Below are positions 1 to 8,716 of a stretch of DNA of 64,000 bases, one piece after another. Position numbers and translations under genes: made by a program. Numbering within the stretch: the stretch's first letter is position 1; the number at the start of each line of letters is the position of its first letter. Origin of the DNA: JABDQW01 sp942492025 (GTDB taxonomy: Bacteria > Pseudomonadota > Gammaproteobacteria > SZUA-229); the NCBI GenBank assembly GCA_942492025.1, contig CALODJ010000008.1, positions 310,001-374,000 of the forward strand, given 5' to 3'. The notes beneath the pieces were generated by a model that was given only the letters and a program-made list of their open reading frames with translations, was not told where the DNA came from and did not search any database.

Positions 1-258
1 TGTTGATTGGTGCATTTTTTACCAATGTCAATGGATTGTGCAGACGTGATGGTTTGGATAATGGCTGCCGCGCGTATTACGTGATCGCAGGTTGCTGTCA
101 GATGTTTTTACATCGGATTGTATATATAGATTATTTACTATGAATAACGAAGAAAATATTGATTGGTGTACCTATAGATATCAGCCTATGATTCGGCCCG
201 ATTCTATAAGTTTTTTAATGATTCTTTAGCCAGACAACGAAACAGGAGACGAACGAAT
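1..258 (+). promoter_or_regulatory. upstream region of the carboxysome operon
   Basis: Non-coding stretch before cbbL. It is AT-rich from about 115 to 230. The word TTGATTGGTG occurs twice, near 3 and near 158, as a direct repeat about 155 bp apart. Such repeats could be regulator-binding sites, since CbbR proteins bind upstream of cbb operons, but I cannot identify a CbbR box with confidence. The ribosome binding site AGGAGA at 244-249 is well placed for the cbbL ATG at 259. No sigma54 motif is visible. Confidence 0.4.
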
Positions 259-1674
259 ATGTCATCAAAATCCTACAAAGCGGGTGTGAAGGAATACCGC
301 GAAAAATACTGGACACCGGATTACGTACCACTCGACACCGACCTGTTGGCCTGTTTCAAGGTCACCGGTCAGCCCGAAGTACCCCGTGAGGAAGTCGCAG
401 CGGCGGTTGCTGCCGAAAGCTCAACCGGCACCTGGAGTACCGTATGGTCTGAATTGCTGACCGACCTTGAATATTACAAGGGACGCGCTTACCGTATCGA
501 AGACGTTCCAGGTGACTCCGAATCATTCTATGCGTTCGTCGCTTACCCGATCGATCTGTTCGAAGAAGGTTCTGTGGTCAACGTGCTGACCTCGCTGGTT
601 GGTAACGTGTTCGGCTTCAAGGCCCTCAAACACCTGCGTCTGGAAGACATTCGTTTCCCGATCGCCTATATCAAGACCTGCGGTGGCCCGCCGGCCGGCA
701 TTCAGGTCGAGCGCGATCGTCTGAACAAGTATGGCCGCCCGATGCTCGGCGCGACAATCAAGCCCAAGCTGGGCCTGTCGGCCAAGAACTATGGCCGTGC
801 CGTGTACGAGTGCCTGCGTGGCGGTCTGGATATGACCAAGGACGACGAAAACGTGAACTCGCAGCCGTTCATGCGCTGGCGTGACCGCTTCGAGTTCGTC
901 GGTGAAGCCATCCAGAAGGCCGAGCAGGAAACCGGCGAACGTAAGGGTCATTACCTGAACGTCACTGCTGCGACCCCGGAAGAGATGTACAGGCGCGCCG
1001 AGTTCGCCAAGGAGGTTGGTTCGCCGATCTTGATGCACGACTTCCTGACCGGTGGTTTCACTGCCAACACGGGTCTCGCCAACTGGTGTCGTGAAAACGG
1101 CATGCTGCTGCACATCCACCGCGCCATGCACGCTGTTATCGACCGTCATCCGAAGCACGGTATCCACTTCCGCGTGCTGGCCAAGTGTTTGCGACTGTCC
1201 GGTGGTGACCATCTGCACACCGGTACCGTAGTCGGCAAGCTGGAAGGCGACCGCAATTCGACTCTGGGCTTCGTCGATCAGCTGCGCGAATCCTTCGTAC
1301 CGGAAGATCGCTCGCGCGGCGTGTTCTTCGATCAGGACTGGGGCTCGTTGCCGGGCGTCTTCGCCGTCGCATCCGGTGGTATCCACGTCTGGCACATGCC
1401 GGCGCTGGTCACGATCTTCGGTGATGACTCCATGCTGCAGTTCGGTGGTGGTACCCAGGGTCACCCGTGGGGCAACGCTGCAGGTGCAGCCGCCAACCGC
1501 GTTGCACTTGAGGCTAGCGTAAAAGCGCGTAACGAAGGCCGTCAGATCGAGAAAGAGGCTCGTGACATCCTCACCGAGGCTGCCCGCACCAGCCCGGAAC
1601 TGGCTATCGCGATGGAGACCTGGAAAGAAATCAAATTCGAATTCGAAACCGTCGACAAGCTGGACGTGGGTTAA
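259..1674 (+). CDS. cbbL: RuBisCO large subunit, form IA (carboxysomal)
   Basis: Catalytic large subunit of ribulose-1,5-bisphosphate carboxylase/oxygenase, which fixes CO2 onto RuBP in the Calvin-Benson-Bassham cycle. At 471 residues it has the usual form I length. The activation motif GGLDMTKDDENVNSQPF with its carbamylated lysine is present, as are the catalytic segment KPKLGLSAKNYGRA and the loop 6 region SGGDHLHTGTVVGKLEG. The first gene of an operon continuing directly into cbbS and the carboxysome shell genes points to form IA packaged in alpha-carboxysomes. AGGAGA lies about 9 bp before the ATG. Assignment is essentially certain. Confidence 0.99.
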   Translation: MSSKSYKAGVKEYREKYWTPDYVPLDTDLLACFKVTGQPEVPREEVAAAVAAESSTGTWSTVWSELLTDLEYYKGRAYRIEDVPGDSESFYAFVAYPIDLFEEGSVVNVLTSLVGNVFGFKALKHLRLEDIRFPIAYIKTCGGPPAGIQVERDRLNKYGRPMLGATIKPKLGLSAKNYGRAVYECLRGGLDMTKDDENVNSQPFMRWRDRFEFVGEAIQKAEQETGERKGHYLNVTAATPEEMYRRAEFAKEVGSPILMHDFLTGGFTANTGLANWCRENGMLLHIHRAMHAVIDRHPKHGIHFRVLAKCLRLSGGDHLHTGTVVGKLEGDRNSTLGFVDQLRESFVPEDRSRGVFFDQDWGSLPGVFAVASGGIHVWHMPALVTIFGDDSMLQFGGGTQGHPWGNAAGAAANRVALEASVKARNEGRQIEKEARDILTEAARTSPELAIAMETWKEIKFEFETVDKLDVG

Positions 1675-1728
1675 ACCCACGCCCATCGGGCCACTTTGAT
1701 AACGATTTAAATTTACGAGGAAAATACC

Positions 1729-2073
1729 ATGCCGCTACCTAACGAAATAGGTAACTTTGAAACGACACAGACGCTGGAAACCTTCGGCTTCCTGCCAAAA
1801 ATGGATCAGAATGAAATTCAGGCACAGATTGCCTACGTCATCGCCAATGGCTGGTCCCCCGCCATCGAGCATGAGCATCCGAGCAAGGCAGCCGACCATT
1901 ACTGGACGATGTGGAAACTGCCGATGTTCGGCGAAACCGACCTTGGATCGGTTTTGTCCGAGTTGGAAGCCTGTCATCGTGCGTTCCCAGATCACCATGT
2001 CCGTCTGATAGGTTATGACAACTACACCCAGTCACAGGGTGCTTGTTTCGTCGTTTTTGAAGGTCGTTCTTAG
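1729..2073 (+). CDS. cbbS: RuBisCO small subunit
   Basis: Small subunit of form I RuBisCO, which caps the L8 core to give L8S8. It is 114 residues, with the typical N-terminal segment FETTQTLETFGFLPKM and the motif YWTMWKLPMFGETD. It lies 54 bp after cbbL, with AGGA at about 1718-1721 before the ATG. In alpha-carboxysomes the L8S8 enzyme is recruited by the N-terminal repeats of CsoS2, encoded by the next gene. Two internal overlapping frames of over 60 codons are shadows. Confidence 0.98.
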   Translation: MPLPNEIGNFETTQTLETFGFLPKMDQNEIQAQIAYVIANGWSPAIEHEHPSKAADHYWTMWKLPMFGETDLGSVLSELEACHRAFPDHHVRLIGYDNYTQSQGACFVVFEGRS

Positions 2074-2094
2074 TTCAGAAGAATGAACACGCTA

Positions 2095-2118
2095 TTGCCC
2101 GCCCTCTGCGGCGGGCAA
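2095..2118 (+). promoter_or_regulatory. stem-loop between cbbS and csoS2
   Basis: TTGCCCGCC at 2095-2103 pairs perfectly with GGCGGGCAA at 2110-2118 around a 6-nt loop. No U-tract follows, so it is not a classical intrinsic terminator. A likely role is protecting the upstream cbbLS mRNA end or partially attenuating transcription into the shell genes, so that RuBisCO outnumbers shell proteins. That role is inferred; the stem is seen directly. Confidence 0.6.
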
Positions 2119-2166
2119 CGGTAAAACAATAGTGATCGGATAGATCATCACGCAACGGGGTTTACG

Positions 2167-4458
2167 ATGGCACAATCAGCGACCAATCTAAGCACGCGCG
2201 AGTTGGTGCTCGAGCGACGCAGAGCGATGTCTACCACGGGTAAGGCAGCAATAGCGGCCAACACTGCGCAGGCCACAGCGGCACCGCGCACCAAGGCAAC
2301 AGCCGCGGCTACACCTGTTTCTGCAGTTTCTTATTCTGCGGCTGCACGCACACCGTCATCTTCCGGTCGTGCCGCGTCGATGGCGCGTCGTCTGGCAATG
2401 TCGAACAGCGGTAAAGCGGGTATCCAGAGCAAGGACCGCACGCGTGGAGCGAACAATAAAACCGCTCAGTCGGCAGTAACACCGGCGTCAACGTCTGCAT
2501 CGACAATGGCGTCAACAACGGAAAAAAAGGGGTGTGGTTGTGGGTGTGATGGCACCAGAGCCGAATGCAAAACACGCATGACAGAGACGACGGCACCCAT
2601 CATGCAGACTTCGGTCAACGCAAAACGTCAAACGATCAATCGTCCGCTGGGCCGTATCGCATCACTCGCGAGACGAGAAGCTTTGTCTTCTCGTGGCAAA
2701 GCCGGCATTAGCAAGAATGGCATGTCGGTTGCACAGACGGCACGTGCCGGCAATCCAGGCCTGTCGGGCCGTGATCTGTCCAAAGCGCTGCGCGAACAGC
2801 GCAGCAAGAACGGTGCAGCAGGACAGAAAAAATCGCAACCGTGTGGTCGCCGTCGCCCAAAGGCTTCGGCTGACACCGGCGCTGCCCAGGATGCTCCCTG
2901 GAAAGTCGGTGCCAGCGAAACCGTACAGGGCCAGACGGTAACCGGGACCATAGTTGGCCGCAGTCATAGTGTGACCGGTGATGAGCCGAGCACCTGTCGT
3001 GGCATCACCGGTACCGAGTACCTCGGCGCCGACATTTTTCGTGATTTCTGCCAGAGCGACCCAAAGGCTTCGCCCGGCAAAGTCGCTGTGACGACGACTT
3101 CACACGGTAATCCCGTCAGTGGTAACCGGATCGGCAGAGGGACCAATGTAACGGGTAACGAGCCCGGCACCTGTAAACTGGTCACGGGCAACGAATACAT
3201 CAGCGCCGAACAGTCACAGGCGTACTGTGGTGAGTTCCTGCCCGAGTCGCCTGCCAAAGTCGGTATGACCGAAACCTTTAAAGGCAAAGCCATGACCGGT
3301 ACGCGTGTTGGCCGTTCGGAAAAAGTCACGGGCGATGAGCCGGGCATGAATCGCACACTGACGGGTACGCAGTATACCGCGCCGTCTGACATAGGCTCGG
3401 CCCCGGCTAAAGTCGGCGTCAGCACGACAGTACGTGGCGGTAGCGTCACCGGCACCACGGTCGGGCGTCGCGAGCGCATGACAGGCGATGAACCTGGAAG
3501 CTGCCGTGACATCACCGGCGATGACTATGTCGGTCAAGAGCAGTTCAGCACGTTCTGCAATACCTCGCCCGCACCGCAGGACCGCAAAGTAGGTCTATCT
3601 GCGACCGGTAAGGGTATGACCGTTACCGGCACGATGACGGGTCGTGACAGCAAAGTAACGGGTAACGAACCCGGCACCTGTAAATCCATAACCGGCACGC
3701 CTTATGCAGGTGCGGAGTCGACTGGAAATTTTTGCCCGGCTGAAGTCGCAGCGGTGGCGAATATGCGCAACAAACAATCCAGAAGCACTCCCGCCATGCC
3801 GTTGACGGGGAATCAGCCCGGTATTGGCGGCGTCATGACCGGTGATGCGAAAGGTGCTTGCGAACCGGTTTCGGGTACGCCTTATGTCGGTGCCGATCAG
3901 TACGCCGAAGTCTGTCCGGCAACACCGGCTGACACGGCCAGTGGTGACTTCCCACAAGCCCTGGCCGGCAGCGCACCCTGGCAGCAGTTCAGCGTGACAC
4001 CGCCATCGGGTGGGGCACAACAGGCGCCGGGCTCGACCGGTATCACCGGCAGCCAGTACGAACAGGGTCACATCACCGGACCGTTTGGTATGGCGACAGG
4101 TAAAGTCACCGGCACGGAAGAAGCACGCTTCGGCAGCGGACCTGTGGCTGCAGAGCCGCCTCCCGTCGTCGCCGAGGAAGTCGAAGGGCGCACCAAATCC
4201 CGCATCACGGGTGAAGGCCAGGATGCTGGATTGAAAATTACCGGCGATGACTGGGACCGTGGCAATAACGTTACCGGTACCGAAGGTGTGTCCGCGAAAG
4301 GGCGCAATCCGACGATCCGCGTCAGTCCTGCGGCGGCAATGGCGGTCGTACAGAAACGCAACGAAGAATTACCGATGCCGAACAGCAAAGTGACTGGTGG
4401 CAGTGGTAACACCGAACGCGGTTCTCTGATCACGTATTCCGGAGGCGCTCGCGGCTAG
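2167..4458 (+). CDS. csoS2: carboxysome assembly scaffold CsoS2
   Basis: Intrinsically disordered scaffold that links RuBisCO to the alpha-carboxysome shell. The 763 residues show the family's three-part plan. The N-terminal region has basic repeats of the type LARRxALSxxGKAGI (about residues 14-30, 73-90, 166-183 and 200-220) that bind RuBisCO. The middle region (about 240-580) has five or six repeats built as KVGxSxTxxGxxVTGTxVGR...VTGDEPGxCxxITGTxYxG...FC. The C-terminal region (about 590-763) still carries ITG and VTG motifs and attaches to the shell. Position between cbbS and csoSCA is canonical. A Cys-rich patch GCGCGC follows Lys121. An in-frame A AAA AAG heptamer sits at 2523-2529 and is discussed as a finding. 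Confidence 0.98.
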   Translation: MAQSATNLSTRELVLERRRAMSTTGKAAIAANTAQATAAPRTKATAAATPVSAVSYSAAARTPSSSGRAASMARRLAMSNSGKAGIQSKDRTRGANNKTAQSAVTPASTSASTMASTTEKKGCGCGCDGTRAECKTRMTETTAPIMQTSVNAKRQTINRPLGRIASLARREALSSRGKAGISKNGMSVAQTARAGNPGLSGRDLSKALREQRSKNGAAGQKKSQPCGRRRPKASADTGAAQDAPWKVGASETVQGQTVTGTIVGRSHSVTGDEPSTCRGITGTEYLGADIFRDFCQSDPKASPGKVAVTTTSHGNPVSGNRIGRGTNVTGNEPGTCKLVTGNEYISAEQSQAYCGEFLPESPAKVGMTETFKGKAMTGTRVGRSEKVTGDEPGMNRTLTGTQYTAPSDIGSAPAKVGVSTTVRGGSVTGTTVGRRERMTGDEPGSCRDITGDDYVGQEQFSTFCNTSPAPQDRKVGLSATGKGMTVTGTMTGRDSKVTGNEPGTCKSITGTPYAGAESTGNFCPAEVAAVANMRNKQSRSTPAMPLTGNQPGIGGVMTGDAKGACEPVSGTPYVGADQYAEVCPATPADTASGDFPQALAGSAPWQQFSVTPPSGGAQQAPGSTGITGSQYEQGHITGPFGMATGKVTGTEEARFGSGPVAAEPPPVVAEEVEGRTKSRITGEGQDAGLKITGDDWDRGNNVTGTEGVSAKGRNPTIRVSPAAAMAVVQKRNEELPMPNSKVTGGSGNTERGSLITYSGGARG

Positions 4459-4482
4459 TACGCGACGGGATTGCCCATCATC

Positions 4483-6024
4483 ATGTTGAGCACACGCAAC
4501 AGACAGAAACCTTCCAGACAGCCGCTGGGCACAGCCCCGCTCGGCCGTCCTGGTGCGAGAAGTGCCGGTGGCCCAGGTATCGGGGCATCTAGCAACGGTG
4601 CTTCAGCGGTGCGTGCGGTTTATGCTGCGGCTCACCCACTGGCTGACAGGGAGGAAAACACCCGGCTCTACGCCTACGAGCGCAGCGTCAAGGACGCGTT
4701 CGATGCGATCGTGCCAACCTTGAAACAGATATCTGCAGTCCAGCACGAAGCCGATTTCCAGATACAGGCGCAACGTCTGGCACGGACACATCTAGGCTTT
4801 GATCTGCCTACGGCGTTACTGGATGATGCCTGGGTCGACCAGCTGGATATGCGCAGTCTGTTCGCATGGTGCGTGTTCGAAACCTACCATCGTTTTTGCG
4901 ACGAAGTATTCACGCGTGATCCGCTGACTGACAATGGTGATACCCGCTTCCAGGCATTTCTCGAAGAATGTGGATTCCATTTGCTCGACATATCACCGTG
5001 TGCAGATGGACGGCTTGCGCATGTGATCCGTTATGTATTGCGCTTGCCCTACCGGGCTGTGCGGCGCCGGTCGTTTGCCGGTGCGATGTTCGACATCGAG
5101 GATAGCCTGGAGAAATGGACGCGGACCGAACTGGTGCGTTATCGCGAAGGCAAGCCAAACACCGCGGATGCGCCCACGCGCTATCTGAAAGCGGTGGTCT
5201 ATCACCATAGCTCGGTCGATCCAGAGCACGAAGGCTGTGCGGCACACGGATCCGACACGAGGAAAGCCGCTCAGGGCGGTATCGACCGACTGCTGGGTTT
5301 TCAGCAAGCGGTTCAGAATACACACTGTTGCGGTGCCTCGATCGATTGTCTGTTGATCGGCATGGATACAGACACCGACGCGATCCGACTTCACATGCCC
5401 AACCGAAACGGCGGCATCGATCTGGGAAATTATATCGACAGTCTCGAAGTCTTCGACGCGACCGCACACCTCTCATCGAGCCAGGCCGAACAGTGGATAA
5501 GCGAGCACATCGTACAGAAGGGTGGCGCCAACCTGTCTGAAGGCATGGCGCGATTCATGGCGTACTTGCTGATCAACAATATCTCGCAGGTTGATTACGT
5601 GCGCAATTATTACAACGGCCATTATGACGACATTGGCCATGCGGAACGGTTTATCGGCGCCGGTATTGGCTTCGAAGAAGTGCAATTGCGGAATCTAACC
5701 TTCTTCGCCTATCTGGACACGGTCGAGGAAGCGGCTCGAGATCTTGACGTGGGTATCAAGATCTTCACCGGCCTGAATGTCTCGCACGGATTGCCCGTGC
5801 CGATCGTGGTGCGCTATGACTACCACGGCAATGTACCGGGCGCGCGTGAACGCGCTGAGGAACACTGTCAACGTGTCGCGAATGCATTGCATGACCGTTA
5901 CCGTGACCTGAGCGAGCGCGGGTTGTTGCATACCTTGCAGGTCGTACGCGATATCAACGCAGCGGGTCGCATCGAAATACTGGATTGTTCCGTGAAAACG
6001 CACGCCTCAACGGGGGCTCACTGA
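4483..6024 (+). CDS. csoSCA: carboxysomal carbonic anhydrase CsoSCA
   Basis: Beta-type (formerly epsilon) carbonic anhydrase, also called CsoS3, that converts bicarbonate to CO2 inside the carboxysome. Counting from the ATG at 4483, Cys173 lies in SPCADGR with the Asp175/Arg177 dyad. His241 and Cys252 in HHSSVDPEHEGC complete the zinc site, matching the ligand set known for this enzyme. A basic, disordered N-terminus (MLSTRNRQKPSRQPLG) resembles the family's RuBisCO-binding tail. A TTG at 4471 would add four residues; the ATG fits the family N-terminus better. The stop overlaps the csoS4A start by one base (TGATG), showing translational coupling. Confidence 0.97.
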   Translation: MLSTRNRQKPSRQPLGTAPLGRPGARSAGGPGIGASSNGASAVRAVYAAAHPLADREENTRLYAYERSVKDAFDAIVPTLKQISAVQHEADFQIQAQRLARTHLGFDLPTALLDDAWVDQLDMRSLFAWCVFETYHRFCDEVFTRDPLTDNGDTRFQAFLEECGFHLLDISPCADGRLAHVIRYVLRLPYRAVRRRSFAGAMFDIEDSLEKWTRTELVRYREGKPNTADAPTRYLKAVVYHHSSVDPEHEGCAAHGSDTRKAAQGGIDRLLGFQQAVQNTHCCGASIDCLLIGMDTDTDAIRLHMPNRNGGIDLGNYIDSLEVFDATAHLSSSQAEQWISEHIVQKGGANLSEGMARFMAYLLINNISQVDYVRNYYNGHYDDIGHAERFIGAGIGFEEVQLRNLTFFAYLDTVEEAARDLDVGIKIFTGLNVSHGLPVPIVVRYDYHGNVPGARERAEEHCQRVANALHDRYRDLSERGLLHTLQVVRDINAAGRIEILDCSVKTHASTGAH

Positions 6025-6281
6025 TGAAGATCTGTCAGGTTGAAAAACCGCTGGTATCGACCAATCGCATACCCGGCCTGGAGCATAAGCACCTGCAAGT
6101 GGTGCTCGACGGCAGTTCGAAGCTGGTTGCAGTGGATGCGGTCGGCTGCATTCCCGGCGACTGGGTGATCTGTGTGGGCAGTTCGGCCGCGCGTGAGGCA
6201 GCTGGCAGCAAGGAATATCCGAGTGATTTGACGATCGTCGGCATTATCGATCACTGGGAACCGGAACAGGAGAAGCAGTGA
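6024..6281 (+). CDS. csoS4A: carboxysome vertex protein CsoS4A
   Basis: BMC vertex (EutN/CcmL-type) protein of about 85 residues that forms pentamers closing the twelve vertices of the icosahedral shell. The start MKICQVEKPLVSTNRIPGL and the ending DLTIVGIIDHWEP are typical. The ATG at 6024 overlaps the csoSCA stop. A longer reading from 5985 runs antiparallel to no known N-terminus and is rejected. The stop at 6279-6281 overlaps csoS4B by one base. Confidence 0.95.
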   Translation: MKICQVEKPLVSTNRIPGLEHKHLQVVLDGSSKLVAVDAVGCIPGDWVICVGSSAAREAAGSKEYPSDLTIVGIIDHWEPEQEKQ

Positions 6282-6565
6282 TGGACATATTGCAGGTTGA
6301 AGCACCGCTGGTATGTACCCGACGTATCGACGGTTTGAACAAAATCAGTCTGCGCATATTACGCGACGCCAAGGGCAGACAGCATGTGGCTGTCGATCCC
6401 GTCGGTGTTCGTGAAGGCAACTGGGTCTTTACCCTGAGCGGTTCGGCCGCGCGATATGCGGCAGGTGATTTTACGATCCTGACCGATCTGACCATCGGCG
6501 GCATTATCGATTTCTGGGAGGCTGACTCGAGTCAGTCGGCCACGAAAGCAGTAACAACGGGTTAG
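6281..6565 (+). CDS. csoS4B: carboxysome vertex protein CsoS4B
   Basis: Second BMC vertex protein, a paralogue of CsoS4A, starting MDILQVEAPLVCTRRIDGL and sharing GSAARYAAGDF and DLTIGGIIDFWE with it. Like CsoS4A it forms pentamers at shell corners. The ATG at 6281 overlaps the csoS4A stop; a GTG directly before it (6278) is the only alternative start. A short intergenic region follows, with a weak GTTGTA/TACAAC stem near 6570-6595. Confidence 0.95.
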   Translation: MDILQVEAPLVCTRRIDGLNKISLRILRDAKGRQHVAVDPVGVREGNWVFTLSGSAARYAAGDFTILTDLTIGGIIDFWEADSSQSATKAVTTG

Positions 6566-6624
6566 TCGTTGTAAACATTTTGATTATTAATACAACCAAG
6601 TCAACAACGTAGGAGAAAGTAAAG

Positions 6625-6939
6625 ATGGCAAATGACAACTATGGCATAGCACTGGGTATGATCGAAACCCGCGGGCTTGTCCCCGCAATAGAAGCGGCAG
6701 ATGCGATGACCAAGGCCGCAGAAGTACGCCTGATCGGGCGTGAGTTTGTCGGTGGTGGCTATGTGACCGTTCTGGTTCGTGGCGAAACCGGCGCTGTTAA
6801 TGCGGCTGTTCGTGCTGGTGCAGATGCGTGCGAACGCGTCGGTGACGGCCTGGTTGCGGCTCACATCATTGCTCGTCCGCATCGTGAAGTCGAGCCAGTG
6901 TTGCCGACTGGCGGTGCTGATACCTCAGCAGCAGCCTGA
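6625..6939 (+). CDS. csoS1: carboxysome shell hexamer protein CsoS1 (copy 1)
   Basis: BMC-H domain shell protein, 104 residues, which forms the hexamers that tile the facets of the carboxysome and make its small pores. The N-terminal GIALGMIETRGLVPAIEAADAM and central FVGGGYVTVLVRG motifs are hallmarks. It is nearly identical to the next gene over the first 90 residues and differs in the C-terminal tail. Which of CsoS1A, B or C it corresponds to cannot be told. A GGAG ribosome site precedes the ATG. Confidence 0.97.
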   Translation: MANDNYGIALGMIETRGLVPAIEAADAMTKAAEVRLIGREFVGGGYVTVLVRGETGAVNAAVRAGADACERVGDGLVAAHIIARPHREVEPVLPTGGADTSAAA

Positions 6940-6984
6940 AGGTAAAGCAGTTTTACCCAACTGATCTAATAGGAGATACAGACC

Positions 6985-7299
6985 ATGGCCAACGAAATCT
7001 ATGGCATTGCTCTGGGCATGATTGAGACCCGCGGACTGGTACCAGCCATTGAAGCGGCTGATGCCATGACTAAAGCCGCGGAAGTGCGCCTGATTGCGCG
7101 TGAGTTCGTCGGCGGCGGTTACGTCACCGTGCTTGTACGGGGTGAAACCGGCGCTGTTAACGCGGCTGTACGCGCAGGGGCGGATGCCTGTGAACGCGTT
7201 GGCGATGGACTGGTAGCGGCGCACATCATTGCCCGTCCGCATCCTGAAGTCGAACCCGTGCTCAGCGATTCGAACGACAATCGTCCGCTACGCAGTTGA
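6985..7299 (+). CDS. csoS1: carboxysome shell hexamer protein CsoS1 (copy 2)
   Basis: Second BMC-H shell protein, 104 residues. It differs from copy 1 at a few positions, among them an Ala replacing Gly within LIAREFVGGG, and has its own C-terminal tail ending NDNRPLRS. Tandem csoS1 paralogues are normal and allow mixed facets. It follows copy 1 by 45 bp with its own AGGAG site and is surely co-transcribed. DNA identity between the copies is visibly lower than protein identity, so the duplication is not very recent. Confidence 0.97.
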   Translation: MANEIYGIALGMIETRGLVPAIEAADAMTKAAEVRLIAREFVGGGYVTVLVRGETGAVNAAVRAGADACERVGDGLVAAHIIARPHPEVEPVLSDSNDNRPLRS

Positions 7300-7335
7300 A
7301 TGACTGGTTGCTCGACGACTGACTGATTTGCCGGC

Positions 7336-7827
7336 ATGTTAGCATCCAACGCCGATCAGCGTGTATTAGGCTACCTCGGCCGGGCCTTGAGCCTCGAGCT
7401 GTCTGCGGTACAGTTATATATGACCCAGGCCAGACTCGTGGATACTTGGGGTCTGGCCGAGGTATCAAAACAGTTCAGCGCTGAAGCTGACGAAGAAATG
7501 ACGCACGCTGAAAAGATCATCAGTCGTATGCTGGCTCTGGGCGTTGCACCGAACGCATCGCAATTGCGTCCGGTGCGCCTCGGCCAGAGTCTGCAGCAGT
7601 TGTTAGAACACGATTACGCTTTCGAAATGGAACTCATCGGCTTGTACGAAGATGCCACCCGGCATTGTGCTCGCGTAGGCGACCATGACAATCGTCTGCT
7701 GTTCGAGGCATTGCTAGTGGATGAACAGCATCATGCTGCGTCTTTGCAGCGCTGGTTGCAACAACTACAGCCGGCAGCCAATCCTGTACAAACCAGCAGA
7801 GTCACCATCAACGGAGAACGGCGATGA
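7336..7827 (+). CDS. bacterioferritin-like diiron protein of the cso operon
   Basis: Four-helix ferritin-like protein, 163 residues. The likely metal ligands are in place: Glu in SLELSAVQLY, Glu and His in EADEEMTHAEKI, Glu in FEMELIGLYEDA, and Glu/His in DEQHHAASL. A ferritin-like gene at this place in alpha-carboxysome operons is well known, but its role (perhaps redox or iron handling near the carboxysome) is not established. It overlaps the next gene by 4 bp (ATGA). Confidence 0.85.
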   Translation: MLASNADQRVLGYLGRALSLELSAVQLYMTQARLVDTWGLAEVSKQFSAEADEEMTHAEKIISRMLALGVAPNASQLRPVRLGQSLQQLLEHDYAFEMELIGLYEDATRHCARVGDHDNRLLFEALLVDEQHHAASLQRWLQQLQPAANPVQTSRVTINGERR

Positions 7828-8084
7828 GTCATCATTGGCAAGAGCGCAACCGTCCTGCACGACTGGAAAGGCGCTATGAGTTCCAGGACTACAGCACGCT
7901 GCGTGATTTTCTGGACCGGGCGGCGGAATTATCAGAACGCGAGGGCTTCTACCCGGATATGGGTTTTGGTCGCGACTACGTCAATATCACCATTCATGTG
8001 AATGAAGGCGAAGACGCGCTGGGCGAGAGCCAACATCGTTTCGCACAACAGCTGGATATTCTGGCTGACGAACTCGTTCACTGA
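7824..8084 (+). CDS. alpha-carboxysome RuBisCO assembly factor (PCD-like, acRAF)
   Basis: Pterin-4a-carbinolamine dehydratase-fold protein of 86 residues. In alpha-carboxysome operons this family acts as a RuBisCO assembly chaperone rather than a pterin enzyme. The segment DMGFGRDYVNITIHVNE is typical of the fold, and the canonical dehydratase motif with paired histidines is not evident. It sits between the ferritin-like gene (4-bp overlap) and mcdA (8 bp). The function is assigned from family and position. Confidence 0.85.
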   Translation: MSHHWQERNRPARLERRYEFQDYSTLRDFLDRAAELSEREGFYPDMGFGRDYVNITIHVNEGEDALGESQHRFAQQLDILADELVH

Positions 8085-8092
8085 GACGCGGG

Positions 8093-8716
8093 ATGCCTGT
8101 TATCGCCGTAGTCGGCAACAAGGGCGGCGCTGGTAAAACAACCTTGAGCGTCAATCTTGCCGCCGGTTTGACCAAAAAGACCAGCATAGCCGTGGTCGAT
8201 GCGGATCCGCAAGGCTCTGCGTTGCGCTGGCGTGCTATCGCAGACGATGACGCCATTGCGGTCTATGCGGCAAGCGAACAGCTCGCCGATCAGGCGTCCG
8301 AACTGCAAGCTGATTACGACTACGTCGTCATCGACTGCCCCCCTTCGGTCCACGCACCACAAACCAATGCGATTCTCCAAGTTGGTGATCTCGCACTGAT
8401 CCCGGTGCAGCCGTCACCGGTCGATTTGTGGGCAACGATCCATATCGAGCGGGCAATCGATAAGGCGCATGAGATTAATCCGTCACTGAAAGCATTGCTG
8501 GTCATCAATCAGCTGGAGTCCCGCACCACTTTGTCCCGGCTGGTTCGCGAGGCCTTGACTGAAATCGCGATACCGGTAGCCGAGACTGCTGTCCGGCGGC
8601 GCGCGATCTATCGAAACAGTGCGCTTGAAGGCAAGAGTGTTTTTGACATGGGGCGCCGCGGTGTCGAAGCCGCAGCCGAACTCGATCAACTTATCCAGGA
8701 GATAATGACATCATGA
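8093..8716 (+). CDS. mcdA: carboxysome positioning ATPase McdA (ParA family)
   Basis: ParA/MinD-type ATPase, 207 residues, that spaces carboxysomes over the nucleoid together with McdB. The deviant Walker A is in GNKGGAGKTT near the N-terminus. The switch regions are DADPQGSALRW and DYVVIDCPPSVHAPQ. Inside the cso operon and coupled by a 4-bp overlap to mcdB, it is an McdA and not a plasmid partition protein. The small size and lack of an N-terminal extension fit the alpha-type McdA. Confidence 0.93.
   Translation: MPVIAVVGNKGGAGKTTLSVNLAAGLTKKTSIAVVDADPQGSALRWRAIADDDAIAVYAASEQLADQASELQADYDYVVIDCPPSVHAPQTNAILQVGDLALIPVQPSPVDLWATIHIERAIDKAHEINPSLKALLVINQLESRTTLSRLVREALTEIAIPVAETAVRRRAIYRNSALEGKSVFDMGRRGVEAAAELDQLIQEIMTS

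Noticed and set aside
523..1686. 387-codon open frame antisense to cbbL
   Set aside because: It lies wholly opposite a certain gene, has no recognisable domain, and is a codon-bias shadow.
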